Of a stretch of DNA of 64,000 nt, positions 36,035-44,653 are shown in pieces (the stretch's first letter is position 1; each line of letters starts with the position of its first letter). The translations under genes were made by a program, and so were the position numbers. The DNA comes from Mycolicibacter engbaekii (lineage in GTDB: Bacteria; Actinomycetota; Actinomycetes; Mycobacteriales; Mycobacteriaceae): positions 62,001-126,000 of the forward strand of contig NZ_LQOT01000069.1 of NCBI RefSeq assembly GCF_002101585.1. Reading direction: 5' to 3'. The notes beneath the pieces are model-generated. The model made no database searches. It was not told where the DNA came from and saw only the letters and a list, made by a program, of their open reading frames with translations.

Positions 36035-37207
36035 TCACTCCTTCCCGAGGTCGAGCAGTCGGCGGGCGATGATGTTGCGCTGGATCTCGGCGGTGCCGCC
36101 GTAGATGGTGGCCGCTCGGGAGTACAGGTACTCCGGGCGCCACCTGCTGTCGTCCAGTTCGATCAGGCCCGGAAGCAGGTCGCGCGTGGTGTCGTAGAGC
36201 AGCTGTTCGGCGCCGGCCAGCAGCACCTTGTCGATGGAGGTGTCCGGGCCCAGCCGGTTCCCGTCGGCAAGCCGGTGCTGGGTGCCGCGGGAGCGGCAGC
36301 GCAGGGTGTGCAGCGCCAGATACACCGCGCCCAGCTCGTCGTCGACCGCTGCGCCCTGGCGCTTCACCTCGGCGATCAGCGCATCGAAGCGCGAGTACAG
36401 GTAGGCGATGCGTTGCCAGAAGCAGGTGGAACGTTCGAATGGCAGTAGGTCCATGGCCAGCTGCCAGCCGTCGCCCGGGCGGCCGAGCATCCGGGAGCCG
36501 TCCACGACGACATCGTCGAAATACACCTCGCAGAACTCGTCGACGCCGTGCATGGTGCCCAGCGGGCGCACCTCGATGCCGGGGGTGTCCATGTCGACGA
36601 AGAAGGCGGTGATGGCCTGGTGATTCGGCGTATCGGCGCCACCCGTGCGCGTCAACAGGATGCAGCGGTGGGAGTACTGGGCGAAGCTGGTCCAGACCTT
36701 CTGGCCGTTGATCACCCACTGGTCGCCGCGCGCCGTGGCCCGGGTGGACAGCGATGCCAGGTCGCTGCCGGACCCGGGTTCGGAGAAGCCCTGACACCAC
36801 TGCTCGCGGCCGGAGAGCAGGCGCGGCACCATCTCTGCTGCGAGCTCGGGCGACGCGTAGTCGATCATGGTGGGCGCCAGCACTTCCAGCATCGAGTACG
36901 GCCCGGGCTCGGCGAGCCCACGACCGACGACCTCTTCGCCGACGACGGCCCGCAGCATTGCCGGGCCGCCCAGTCCACCGGCCTCGACGGGCCAGCCGTA
37001 ACGCATCCAGCCCGCCTCGTAGAGGGCGGCCGAGACGCGGGCGAACTGTTTGAGGTGTCCCTGCAGCGACGTGTCGGGGCCAGGACGAAGGTCGTTGGCG
37101 TCGAGCCAGGCGCACAGCTCCGCCTGGAACTGCGCGATATCGACCTCGGAGCTCGGACTTTCGCCGAGGGCGCCCGCGGCGCCCCCGGCTGTGGTCGGCG
37201 TGGTCAT
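36035..37207 (-). CDS. Acyl-CoA dehydrogenase, large partner subunit
   Basis: A 390-residue FadE with GFSEPGSGSDLASLS (about residue 141), VINGQKVWTSFAQYS and the C-terminal EIQRNIIARRLLDLGKE. A low-complexity N-terminus of about 20 residues precedes the fold. ATG 37207 overlaps the preceding NTF2-like gene by four bases (ATGA). It should form the catalytic enzyme with the next, shorter subunit. Confidence 0.91.
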   Translation of the reverse strand: MTTPTTAGGAAGALGESPSSEVDIAQFQAELCAWLDANDLRPGPDTSLQGHLKQFARVSAALYEAGWMRYGWPVEAGGLGGPAMLRAVVGEEVVGRGLAEPGPYSMLEVLAPTMIDYASPELAAEMVPRLLSGREQWCQGFSEPGSGSDLASLSTRATARGDQWVINGQKVWTSFAQYSHRCILLTRTGGADTPNHQAITAFFVDMDTPGIEVRPLGTMHGVDEFCEVYFDDVVVDGSRMLGRPGDGWQLAMDLLPFERSTCFWQRIAYLYSRFDALIAEVKRQGAAVDDELGAVYLALHTLRCRSRGTQHRLADGNRLGPDTSIDKVLLAGAEQLLYDTTRDLLPGLIELDDSRWRPEYLYSRAATIYGGTAEIQRNIIARRLLDLGKE

Positions 37208-37626
37208 CGGGCGGACGGACGGCCGACCGCGTGCGGACGTCCGGCGTCATGGGCCCCGCTGCGACGGATGAACGTCATCGCCCGGGTTCGCAGCCGCCAG
37301 CCCTCGGGGGTACGCACATAGGTGTCGTTGTAGTAGCCGATGCGCATGTCGTGGCTGGCGTGGTCGATGAAGCACAGCGGCTGGGTGCCGGTCGCGGTGT
37401 CGCCGTCCAGCTCGATCACCGGGGTGCCGGTCATGAACAGGCCTTTGGGTGCCGCCTCGACCAGTACCGGGAACCGGTCCAGCGAATAGGTCTCGCCGAA
37501 CGCACTGTAGGTGCCGTCCTCGGTGAACACCGCCACCAGGCCCTCGATATCGCCCTGGGTGATGGTCACCGCGTAGCGGGCCAGCGTCTGCTGGATCTCG
37601 ACCAAGTCGTCAATTCTTGTTGACAT
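37204..37626 (-). CDS. NTF2-like / SnoaL-type small protein
   Basis: A 140-residue cone-fold protein starting LVEIQQTLARYAVTITQGDIEGLVAVF, the usual opening of the SnoaL-like/NTF2 superfamily, and ending with WRLRTRAMTFIRR. Members include isomerases, dehydratases, hydrolases and dioxygenase beta subunits. As it sits in one operon with a Rieske oxygenase, an oxygenase small subunit is conceivable, but the sequence looks more like a stand-alone SnoaL protein. It overlaps both neighbours. Confidence 0.8.
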   Translation of the reverse strand: MSTRIDDLVEIQQTLARYAVTITQGDIEGLVAVFTEDGTYSAFGETYSLDRFPVLVEAAPKGLFMTGTPVIELDGDTATGTQPLCFIDHASHDMRIGYYNDTYVRTPEGWRLRTRAMTFIRRSGAHDAGRPHAVGRPSAR

Positions 37627-38839
37627 ATACCTTGCCGCCTTTCATGACGAAGTTCACGTTGCGGGTGACGCCGATATCGGTCAGCGGATCCCCGGGAACC
37701 GCAATGACATCGGCCAGCAAGCCCTCCGCCAGGCGCCCGCGGTCGCCGGCGTTGATGAGTTCGGCGGCGGTCACCGTCGCAGCCCGCAGGACGGCGGCCG
37801 GGGGCATGCCCCACTCCACCAGCGTGACCAGCTCGTCGGCGTTGCGGCCGTGCGGGATCGCCGGCGCATCGGTTCCGACCGCGATCTTCACCCCGGCCTC
37901 ATAGGCCGCCTTGATCGACGTGCGGGCCTTGGGAAACATCTCGGCCGCCTTGGCCTGCAGTTCGGCGGGTGCTTTGGAAACGTCCATGGCCTCGGCCAGA
38001 CGCCGGGTCGTGACCAGGAAGCGGTCGTTGTCGACCAACATCCTGATGGCCTCGTCGTCCATCAGGAAGCCGTGTTCGATGCAGTCGATGCCGCATGCCA
38101 CAGCGTGTTTGACGGCCTCGGCGCCATGGGTGTGCGCGGCAACCCGCAGGCCCCTGCGGTGCGCCTCGTCGACGATCGCCCGCAGTTCCTCGTCCGAATA
38201 GTGTTGCGCGCCGGCCTCTCCGGTCAGCGACATCACGCCACCGGAACAGCACACCTTGATCAGCTGCGCACCGTGCTTGATCTGGTAGCGGACCGCTTTG
38301 CGGATCTCATCGACTCCGTTGGCGATACCCTCCTCGATGCTGAGCTCCAGCACGCCCGGCATGAAAGCCGCGAACATCGTGGGATCCAGGTGCCCGCCGG
38401 TGGGGGTGATCGCGTGCCCTGCCGGCACCACCCGCGGCCCCTCGATCCAACCGGCGTCGATCGCCTTGCCCAGCGCCACATCGAGCAGATATCCGCCGGT
38501 CTTGACGAACAACCCCAGATTGCGAACCGTGGTGAACCCGGCGTGCAGCGTGCGGCGCGCATTGCCCACCGCCCGCAGCACCCGCGTCGGTGGATCGTCC
38601 TGCACCTGGGACAGGCCGGGATTCTCACCCCGGCCCCCCATCAGGAGGTTGACCTCCATGTCCATCAGCCCGGGCAGCAGGATCGAGTCGCCGAGGTCGA
38701 TCACCTCGTCGGCTTCGGCGTCGCCTGGGGCACGTTCGCCGATTCCGACGATCCGGTCCCCGTCGACGTGCACGATGCCGGGCCGGATGAGGACTCCGGA
38801 TTCGACGTCGACTAGCCCTGCCGCCTTGAGCGTCAGCAC
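37610..38839 (-). CDS. Amidohydrolase-superfamily protein lacking the first HxH metal motif
   Basis: A 409-residue protein of the imidazolonepropionase/prolidase-like amidohydrolase group. The lysine (IKVCCSGG), both later histidines (AAHTHGAEA and CIEHGF) and the aspartate (GTDAPA) of a binuclear site are present. The first motif, normally PGLIDxHxH, reads PGLMDMEVN, so Glu62 and Asn64 replace the two histidines. Metal binding may be mononuclear or altered. GTG 38839 was chosen because it follows the upstream stop closely and places the metal region at the usual distance. Confidence 0.85.
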   Translation of the reverse strand: MLTLKAAGLVDVESGVLIRPGIVHVDGDRIVGIGERAPGDAEADEVIDLGDSILLPGLMDMEVNLLMGGRGENPGLSQVQDDPPTRVLRAVGNARRTLHAGFTTVRNLGLFVKTGGYLLDVALGKAIDAGWIEGPRVVPAGHAITPTGGHLDPTMFAAFMPGVLELSIEEGIANGVDEIRKAVRYQIKHGAQLIKVCCSGGVMSLTGEAGAQHYSDEELRAIVDEAHRRGLRVAAHTHGAEAVKHAVACGIDCIEHGFLMDDEAIRMLVDNDRFLVTTRRLAEAMDVSKAPAELQAKAAEMFPKARTSIKAAYEAGVKIAVGTDAPAIPHGRNADELVTLVEWGMPPAAVLRAATVTAAELINAGDRGRLAEGLLADVIAVPGDPLTDIGVTRNVNFVMKGGKVYVNKN

Positions 38840-38841
38840 CC

Positions 38842-39165
38842 CTAGATCACCGGCTCGCTGAGCAGTTCCACCCATGCCGCGCCACTGTCTGGGACGCGCG
38901 GCTGCTTCCAGGCCTCGATGGGGAACGAGACCATGACGAGGGACTGCATGATATGCATCAGAGTCCTTGCCTCATCTGGCAAGTCGTCGAGCGGGAACTT
39001 GTCGCAGTACGCGATAACGTCTTCCAGCATCGGGAATGCGACATCGTAGAACTCCTGCATCTCGGCCATGGACGACGCCAGCCGCTTGGCGTAGCGGTCG
39101 GGCTCATGGGCCAGGTCCCAGTCCAAATAGGGCTCCAGGGCAGCGAATTCAGACGGTAGCGGCAC
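38842..39165 (-). CDS. Small acidic protein of unknown function in a Rieske operon
   Basis: A 107-residue protein starting at GTG 39165 with GAAGGAG eight bases before it. It is helical and acidic, with no cysteine cluster and one cysteine in total. I recognise no family. It overlaps the Rieske oxygenase gene by 17 bases upstream and is followed two bases later by the amidohydrolase. The tight coupling suggests a helper or accessory role for one of these enzymes. Confidence 0.72.
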   Translation of the reverse strand: MPLPSEFAALEPYLDWDLAHEPDRYAKRLASSMAEMQEFYDVAFPMLEDVIAYCDKFPLDDLPDEARTLMHIMQSLVMVSFPIEAWKQPRVPDSGAAWVELLSEPVI

Positions 39166-40426
39166 TGTGGTACTCCTTCACGAAGTCGCGGTTCACCTTG
39201 TGCAGGTGGCGGATGAGGATCTCTTGGTCGCACAGCAGGAAGTCCTTGACGGCCTTGGTGCCGATCATCGTCTGGGTCGCTTCCAGGGTGTTGGCGTCCT
39301 GTAGCGCGTACTCCTTGAATGTGACGGCGGCCAGTTCCTGAGCCAGGCGTTCGCGCGCATTCTTCGGCGGAACGAAGTACAGGTTGGCCTCGAAGGTGTG
39401 CTTGTCCACGGCGGTCGGCCAATATTGGTAGGTCAGGTACCAGCCCGGCTCCCAGATCAGCAGCATGAAGTTCGGGTAGAAGAGCCACGAGTCGATGCCC
39501 CACTGCGGCGCCCGCTTGACGTTCACCCCCGGCGGCAGATCCTGGAGGTTGGCGATGACATCTGGCTTGTCCCACGGGCCGAACAGTCCGCTGCGCAGCA
39601 CCCGGTCCAATGGCTTGACCATCGACATGTCGGGCGGCGGCGCCTGGCCGCCCCACGTCGACTGCAGGCTGTGCGGGCCGGCCAGCTCGTAGTGCAGCGC
39701 TTCGTAGCCGAACTTCTGGATCTTTGCGGCCTCCTCCTTGGTGTACTGCCCCTGGTGCAGGATCGGCGCGTGGTAGAACTCGATGAACGCGTCGATGAAG
39801 AGCTTCCAGTTGCTGCCGACTTCGGCGCGGTAGGAGTAGGTCTCGGTCATCTCGCCAAACGGGTAACCCTCGATTCCCTTGGCCAGCGGGCCGAGGTAGT
39901 CGGCGAGCGGCTGCGCGTGGTCGTCGAAGTTGACGAAGATGAAGCCCTCCCATACTTCGCAGCGCACGCCGGCCAGGCCGTACTCGCTCTTGTCGACGTT
40001 GAAGAACTCGTCCTCCTGCTGGACGAAGGTCAGGTCGCCGTCCAGGCTGTAGCGCCAGGCGTGGTACTTGCAGGTGAACTGCCGGCAGATGCCGGAGGTC
40101 TCCTCGTTGGGGAAGTCATTCCACACCAGCTTGTTTCCGCGGTGGCGGCAGATGTTGTGGTAGGCCTTGACCGACCCATCCTTGGTCTTGACGACGATGA
40201 TGGAGGTGCCCTTGCACACCGAGGGCAGTTCCCGGGTGAAGTAGCTGCCGGTCTTGGGGAGCCGTTCGACGCGACCGACGTTGATCCACATCCGCTTGAA
40301 GACCGCCTCGCGTTCGGCCTCGTAGAATGCCGGATCGATCGAGTCGCTGTAATCGACTGGCTCAGTGCCCAGTTCGGGATAGTTCTGTGTCCAGCTGCCA
40401 GCAGCCGGCTTGGGGAAGTGGGGCAC
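39149..40426 (-). CDS. Rieske non-heme iron oxygenase, large subunit
   Basis: A 425-residue oxygenase. The Rieske ligands are CRHRGNK and CKYHAW; the iron site is in FIEFYHAPILH. GTG 40426 was chosen because AGAGAGG precedes it and it comes right after the stop of the CMD-family gene; an in-frame TTG start further upstream overlaps that gene. It belongs to a different subgroup from the one at 15.4-16.8 kb, so the two probably act on different intermediates. No own reductase is adjacent. Confidence 0.9.
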   Translation of the reverse strand: MPHFPKPAAGSWTQNYPELGTEPVDYSDSIDPAFYEAEREAVFKRMWINVGRVERLPKTGSYFTRELPSVCKGTSIIVVKTKDGSVKAYHNICRHRGNKLVWNDFPNEETSGICRQFTCKYHAWRYSLDGDLTFVQQEDEFFNVDKSEYGLAGVRCEVWEGFIFVNFDDHAQPLADYLGPLAKGIEGYPFGEMTETYSYRAEVGSNWKLFIDAFIEFYHAPILHQGQYTKEEAAKIQKFGYEALHYELAGPHSLQSTWGGQAPPPDMSMVKPLDRVLRSGLFGPWDKPDVIANLQDLPPGVNVKRAPQWGIDSWLFYPNFMLLIWEPGWYLTYQYWPTAVDKHTFEANLYFVPPKNARERLAQELAAVTFKEYALQDANTLEATQTMIGTKAVKDFLLCDQEILIRHLHKVNRDFVKEYHSAATV

Positions 40427-40430
40427 GGGT

Positions 40431-40976
40431 TTACCTCTCTGATTCCGGGTTTTCGTCGAGTTCAACGCCAAAGGTGTTGAAGGCCATGGCCAGCATGGAA
40501 TAACAACCGACCGTGAAGACGAGTTCCATCAGTTGTTGCTCGTCCAGGTGTTTGGCGAGGACCGCCTCGGTGGCAGGGGACAGGCGGGAGGCCTCGTCGA
40601 GTTCGTCGGCGGCGTTCACCACGGCCTGGTACAGCTCGTCGCGTCCCGCGCCGTGCTGAACGTTTTCGATGTCGGCGTCGGTGAGGCCGGCCGCTTTGCC
40701 GATCGTGATGTGGTGCACCCACTCGTATTCGCAGGCGCGGCGGTGGGCGGTCCGCAGGATCGCGAGCTCGCGAAGGTTTCCGGGCAGCGATGAGCGGTAC
40801 AGCAGCTCGACGTTGAATTTGAGGAACGCCCGGGCCAGCTTCGGGTGGTGAACCAGCATGGTCATCGCCGAGCCCGCGTCGCGGGAGTTGCGCCTGTCCG
40901 CGGTCAGCACTTGGGCCAGCGCACGCTGGACCGCCTCCTCGTCCCACTGGGACTCCGACAGCGGAGTCAGACGCAT
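40431..40976 (-). CDS. Carboxymuconolactone decarboxylase/AhpD-family protein
   Basis: A 181-residue helical protein. The family core is LRELAILRTAHRRACEYEWVHHITIGKAAGL: Glu and His of the proton relay (EYEWVHH) are kept, but the AhpD CxxC pair is absent, so it is a CMD-like lyase/hydrolase rather than a peroxidase. ATG 40976 has GAGGAGGAA four bases before it and a perfect operator 16 bp upstream. It leads a seven-gene minus-strand operon ending at 35229. Confidence 0.87.
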   Translation of the reverse strand: MRLTPLSESQWDEEAVQRALAQVLTADRRNSRDAGSAMTMLVHHPKLARAFLKFNVELLYRSSLPGNLRELAILRTAHRRACEYEWVHHITIGKAAGLTDADIENVQHGAGRDELYQAVVNAADELDEASRLSPATEAVLAKHLDEQQLMELVFTVGCYSMLAMAFNTFGVELDENPESER

Positions 40977-40991
40977 CGGTTCCTCCTCGTG

Positions 40992-41012
40992 TATGAGAAT
41001 TGCATTCTCATA
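40992..41012. promoter_or_regulatory. GAGAATnnnATTCTC operator, site 3 (perfect, 9-bp arms)
   Basis: The core GAGAATTGCATTCTC (40995-41009) extends to perfect 9-bp arms (TATGAGAAT and ATTCTCATA) around TGC. It lies 16 bp before the ATG of the CMD-family gene, so it covers the expected start of the seven-gene operon. The divergent amidohydrolase gene is 230 bp away and may share it. Confidence 0.85.
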
Positions 41013-41013
41013 T

Positions 41014-41051
41014 TTGACCAACAGATTTTCATGTTTGGTTCGATTGGTCAA
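41014..41051. promoter_or_regulatory. Inverted repeat TTGACCAA-N22-TTGGTCAA
   Basis: Two perfect 8-bp arms, 41014-41021 and 41044-41051, lie next to operator site 3 in the 265-bp divergent region. The arms are 30 bp apart start to start, about three helical turns. The layout could serve a second, looping or tetrameric regulator. The rest of the gap up to 41241 holds nothing recognised except a single ATTCTC half-site at 41152. Confidence 0.35.
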
Positions 41052-41241
41052 CACTTCGCCGTTTGCGCCGGTGAGGCGCCTGGCGGAGCGGCGCTGGGCG
41101 CCGCCGGTCGCGCCGCGGGCGCCGCAACGCCCGGAGATTGGGTGAAGGTTGATTCTCCGAAAAGGGGAAGATAGTTTTCAGCGGAGACGTCAGAAGCGTC
41201 AGGGGCCGGCCACGCTGCCGCGCCCGGAACGGAGGATGGCC

Positions 41242-42522
41242 GTGAACAAGGACGACATGATCCTGATCAGCGTCGACGACCACACGGTGGAGCCGCCGGA
41301 CATGTTCGCCAATCACCTGCCGCGCAGGTACCTCGACGACGCACCGCGCCTGGTGCACAATCCCGACGGTTCCGACTCATGGCAGTTCCGCGACGTGGTG
41401 ATCCCCAACGTCGCGCTCAACGCGGTCGCGGGCCGACCCAAAGAGGAGTACGGGCTCGAACCCCAGGGGCTCGACGAGATTCGGCCGGGCTGCTACAACG
41501 TCGACGAGCGCGTCAAAGACATGAATGCCGGCGGCATCCTCGCGTCGATCTGCTTCCCGTCGTTCCCCGGTTTCGCCGGCCGGCTGTTCGCCACCGACGA
41601 CCCGGACTTCTCCGTGGCGCTGGTGCAGGCCTACAACGACTGGCACATCGACGAATGGTGCGGGGCATACCCCGCGCGCTTCATTCCCATGGCGCTGCCG
41701 GTCATCTGGGATGCCCGCAAGTGCGCCGATGAGGTGCGCCGCGTGTCCAAGAAGGGGGTTCACGCCCTGACCTTCACCGAGAACCCGGCTGCGATGGGTT
41801 ACCCGAGCTTCCATGACGAGTATTGGAATCCGTTGTGGGAGGCGCTGTGCGACACCGACACGGTGCTCAATGTGCACATCGGGTCGTCGGGAAAGCTCGC
41901 CATCACCGCACCGGATGCGCCGATGGACGTGATGATCACCCTGCAGCCCATGAACATCGTTCAGGCCGCGGCCGACCTGCTGTGGTCCCGGCCGATCAAG
42001 CAGTTCCCGGACCTCAAGATCGCGTTGTCCGAGGGCGGCACCGGCTGGATCCCCTATTTTCTGGAGCGGGCGGACCGTACCTACGAGATGCACTCGGGAT
42101 GGACCGGTCAGGACTTCGGCGCCAAGTTGCCCTCCGGGGTGTTCCGGGAGCACTTCTTGACGTGTTTCATCTCCGACCCGGTCGGGGTGAAGCTGCGGCA
42201 CGACATCGGCATCGACAACATCGCTTGGGAGGCCGACTACCCGCACAGCGATTCGATGTGGCCCTCGGCGCCCGAGGAGCTCTGGGATGTGCTGAGCGCC
42301 AACAACGCTTCTGACGAGGACATCAACAAGATGACGCACGAGAACGCGATGCGCTGGTACTCCTTCGATCCCTTCGCGCACATTGCCCGCGACCAGGCCA
42401 CTGTGGGCGCATTACGGCAGGCTGCCGAGGGGCACGACGTCTCCATCCGGGCGCTGAGCCAGCACAAGCGCGGCGAGCGGCAGGCGAACGCGCTGATGGA
42501 CGCTGCGCGATCCAACAGCTGA
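41242..42522 (+). CDS. Amidohydrolase_2 family metal-dependent hydrolase/decarboxylase
   Basis: A 426-residue TIM-barrel protein of the ACMSD-like amidohydrolase group. VDDHTVEPPDMF at the start supplies the first metal ligands, LNVHIGSSG a histidine, and EADYPHSDS the catalytic aspartate. Such proteins hydrolyse or decarboxylate ring-opened or aromatic acids. GTG 41242 was chosen because GGAGG lies six bases upstream; ATG 41236 is directly behind the ribosome site. Two further relatives are at 52.6-54.9 kb. Confidence 0.87.
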   Translation: MNKDDMILISVDDHTVEPPDMFANHLPRRYLDDAPRLVHNPDGSDSWQFRDVVIPNVALNAVAGRPKEEYGLEPQGLDEIRPGCYNVDERVKDMNAGGILASICFPSFPGFAGRLFATDDPDFSVALVQAYNDWHIDEWCGAYPARFIPMALPVIWDARKCADEVRRVSKKGVHALTFTENPAAMGYPSFHDEYWNPLWEALCDTDTVLNVHIGSSGKLAITAPDAPMDVMITLQPMNIVQAAADLLWSRPIKQFPDLKIALSEGGTGWIPYFLERADRTYEMHSGWTGQDFGAKLPSGVFREHFLTCFISDPVGVKLRHDIGIDNIAWEADYPHSDSMWPSAPEELWDVLSANNASDEDINKMTHENAMRWYSFDPFAHIARDQATVGALRQAAEGHDVSIRALSQHKRGERQANALMDAARSNS

Positions 42523-42590
42523 CCCGCCGGGGTGGCCCGGGCGCCCATTGACGGGCGGCATCGGGTTATGAAATTCTGTTCACCGTTGAT

Positions 42591-42605
42591 GAGAATGCCA
42601 TTCTC
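42591..42605. promoter_or_regulatory. GAGAATnnnATTCTC operator, site 4 (perfect)
   Basis: GAGAATGCCATTCTC is a perfect 6-3-6 palindrome centred at 42598. It ends 27 bp before the ATG of the P450 gene at 42633, in the 110-bp gap after the amidohydrolase gene. Confidence 0.85.
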
Positions 42606-42632
42606 GGTTGCGAGAGGGAGCGGAACGGCTCG

Positions 42633-43928
42633 ATGGATCCAGACACGATCGACTTCTTCACCGACCAGGCCGTGGTAGGCGACCCGTACCCCTATCTGCG
42701 TGCCCTGCGCGAGCGGTCGCCGGTTACCCGCGAACCGCACCACGGCGTGATGATGGTGACCGGTTGGGAAGAGGCCTGCGCGGTGGCCGGCGATGCCGAG
42801 CGGTTCTCCTCGTGTATCGCGGTAACCGGGCCGTTCCCGGGCTTCCCGGTGCCACTGGACGGAGACCTCGGCGGCGAGACCGTCGCGAGCCTGATCGACA
42901 AGCATCGAGACGAACTGCCGTTCAGCGACCAGCTGCCGACCCTCGACCCGCCGACGCACACCGATCATCGCGCGCTGCTGATGCGGCTGTTGACTCCCAA
43001 GCGTCTTAAGGAGAACGAGGACGCCATGTGGGAGCTCGCCGATGCGGTGCTCGACGAGTTCCTTGCGCCCGGCGCCGGCGAGTTCATCGGAGGGTTCTCC
43101 GTGCCGTTCACGCTGCTGGTGATCGCGGACCTGCTGGGTGTTCCGGACGAAGACCGGGACAACTTCGTCAAGAACATGCACCGCAACGTCGGTGGCGGGA
43201 TCGGCAACACCGAGGCCAAGGCGCTGGCGCACAGCCCCCTGGAGTTCCTCTACGCCACCTTCGCCGGCTATGTGGCCGACCGCCGCAGTGCGCCGCGCGA
43301 TGATGTGCTGACCGGCATGGCGGAGGCGACGTTCCCGGACGGCTCCATTCCCGACCCGATGGACGTGGCCAAGGTCGCCGCCAACGTGTATTCCGCCGGC
43401 CAGGAAACCACAGTGCGGCTGTTGGGATCGGCGCTCAAGATCATCGGCGAACGGCCCGATATCCAGCAGCGTCTGCGTGACGACCGCAGCCTCATCCCGA
43501 ACTTCATCGAGGAGGTGCTGCGCTACGAGACCCCGGTCAAGGGTGATTTCCGGCTCGCGCGGGTGGACGCCGAGATCGGTGGGGTGCACGTCCCGGCCGG
43601 CACAACGCTGATGGTGCTCGCTGCTGCGGCCAACCGGGATCCGCGCCGGTTCGCCGACCCGGAGACCTTCGATCCCGCACGCTCCAACGCCCGGCAACAC
43701 ATCACCTTCGGCCGCGGCATCCACAGCTGCCCCGGCGCGCCCCTGGCCCGCGCCGAGACCCGTATCGCCCTCGAGCGACTGCTGGACCGCACCACCGATA
43801 TCAGGATCTCCGATGAGTTGCACGGCCCGGCGGACGCGCGGCAGTTCCACTACATCCCGACCTACATCCTGCGCGGGCTGATCCAGCTGAACCTGGAATT
43901 CACACCGGTCAAGCAGGCCGTGCGATGA
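42633..43928 (+). CDS. Cytochrome P450
   Basis: A 431-residue soluble bacterial P450. The I-helix oxygen-activation segment is YSAGQETTVRL (about residue 255), the K-helix ExxR is EEVLR, and the heme loop is FGRGIHSCPGAPLAR (Cys about 370). The CYP family cannot be assigned by eye. It overlaps the 3Fe-4S ferredoxin gene by four bases (ATGA), which is very likely its electron donor. Confidence 0.93.
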   Translation: MDPDTIDFFTDQAVVGDPYPYLRALRERSPVTREPHHGVMMVTGWEEACAVAGDAERFSSCIAVTGPFPGFPVPLDGDLGGETVASLIDKHRDELPFSDQLPTLDPPTHTDHRALLMRLLTPKRLKENEDAMWELADAVLDEFLAPGAGEFIGGFSVPFTLLVIADLLGVPDEDRDNFVKNMHRNVGGGIGNTEAKALAHSPLEFLYATFAGYVADRRSAPRDDVLTGMAEATFPDGSIPDPMDVAKVAANVYSAGQETTVRLLGSALKIIGERPDIQQRLRDDRSLIPNFIEEVLRYETPVKGDFRLARVDAEIGGVHVPAGTTLMVLAAAANRDPRRFADPETFDPARSNARQHITFGRGIHSCPGAPLARAETRIALERLLDRTTDIRISDELHGPADARQFHYIPTYILRGLIQLNLEFTPVKQAVR

Positions 43929-44131
43929 AGGTCTGGGTCGACCCGGACCGCTGTGCCGGGCATGGAATCTGCACCACGATCTGCCCGGAGGTGTTCGCCA
44001 TCAACGACGACGGGTATGCCGAGGCCGCCGGCGACGAGGTGCCGGCGCAGTTCGAAGGCGCGGTTCGCGACGCCATCAAGCAATGCCCAGAACGTGCCAT
44101 CGACGACGTCACCGACACTCAGGAGAGCTAA
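43925..44131 (+). CDS. 3Fe-4S type ferredoxin, P450 partner
   Basis: A 68-residue ferredoxin. The cluster motif is CAGHGIC...CPERAI; a histidine stands at the variable second-ligand position, and an extra cysteine (CTTICP) lies three residues after the second ligand. Mycobacterial P450 ferredoxins of this class follow CxxXxxC(x)nCP, where X tunes the potential. Here the extra Cys could allow a 4Fe-4S cluster. It is coupled to the P450 gene upstream and by TAATG to the DUF1330 gene downstream. Confidence 0.88.
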   Translation: MKVWVDPDRCAGHGICTTICPEVFAINDDGYAEAAGDEVPAQFEGAVRDAIKQCPERAIDDVTDTQES

Positions 44132-44439
44132 TGGCGAACGCGCCCAAGGGATATGTCATCTTGACCGAGGCCATCAAGGACCCGGCGGGCATGATCGCCT
44201 ACGGTAAGGCTGCGGGACCGACGATGGCCAACGCCACAATCCTGGCCGTCGAGACCCAGCATGAGGTGCTGGAAGGCGAGTGGCACGGAAACCAGACCGT
44301 CGTCCTGGAATTCGAATCCGTCGACGCAGCTCGCGCCTGGTACCACTCGGAGGGTTACCAGGAAGCTGCGAAGTTGCGGCAGGCCGCGGCCGAGTGCAAT
44401 GCGGTGATCCTGTCGGGGTTCCCGGCCCGACCTGCCTAG
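44131..44439 (+). CDS. DUF1330 (Dabb-like ferredoxin-fold) protein
   Basis: A 102-residue protein with the DUF1330 pattern GYVILTEAIKDPAGMIAYGKAAGPTM and a central VVLEFESVDAARAWYHSEGYQEAAKLR. The fold is ferredoxin-like and is found in small enzymes and binding proteins; the activity is unknown. It is the third gene of the P450-ferredoxin unit. Its stop overlaps that of the convergent ferredoxin gene by four bases. Confidence 0.82.
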   Translation: MANAPKGYVILTEAIKDPAGMIAYGKAAGPTMANATILAVETQHEVLEGEWHGNQTVVLEFESVDAARAWYHSEGYQEAAKLRQAAAECNAVILSGFPARPA

Positions 44440-44645
44440 TCGGCTACCTCGACGATCGACAGCGCCTGGCGTGGGCATCGGCGGACAGCATCGGCGATGT
44501 CGCCTTCGGTGTCGGCTGTGACGTCCGGCTTGAGGATGAAGAGGTTGTCGTCGTCGTCGACATGGAACACCTCGGGGTTGACGGCCATGCACACCGCATT
44601 GGCTTCGCACAGTCCGTAATCCACTACCACCTGGCGCTTAGGCAT
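44436..44645 (-). CDS. 3Fe-4S type ferredoxin, P450 partner
   Basis: A 69-residue ferredoxin with CEANAVC...CPRQAL. The variable ligand position is asparagine rather than histidine, and no extra cysteine follows the second ligand, so a 3Fe-4S cluster is expected. ATG 44645 was chosen because family members start just before the VVVDYGLC strand. It lies eight bases after the P450 gene at 44654-45856, its likely partner. Confidence 0.87.
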   Translation of the reverse strand: MPKRQVVVDYGLCEANAVCMAVNPEVFHVDDDDNLFILKPDVTADTEGDIADAVRRCPRQALSIVEVAD

Positions 44646-44653
44646 CGGCACCC

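Noticed and set aside
41152-41157. ATTCTC half-site upstream of the amidohydrolase
   Set aside because: The partner arm does not match GAGAAT at enough positions; not counted as an operator.
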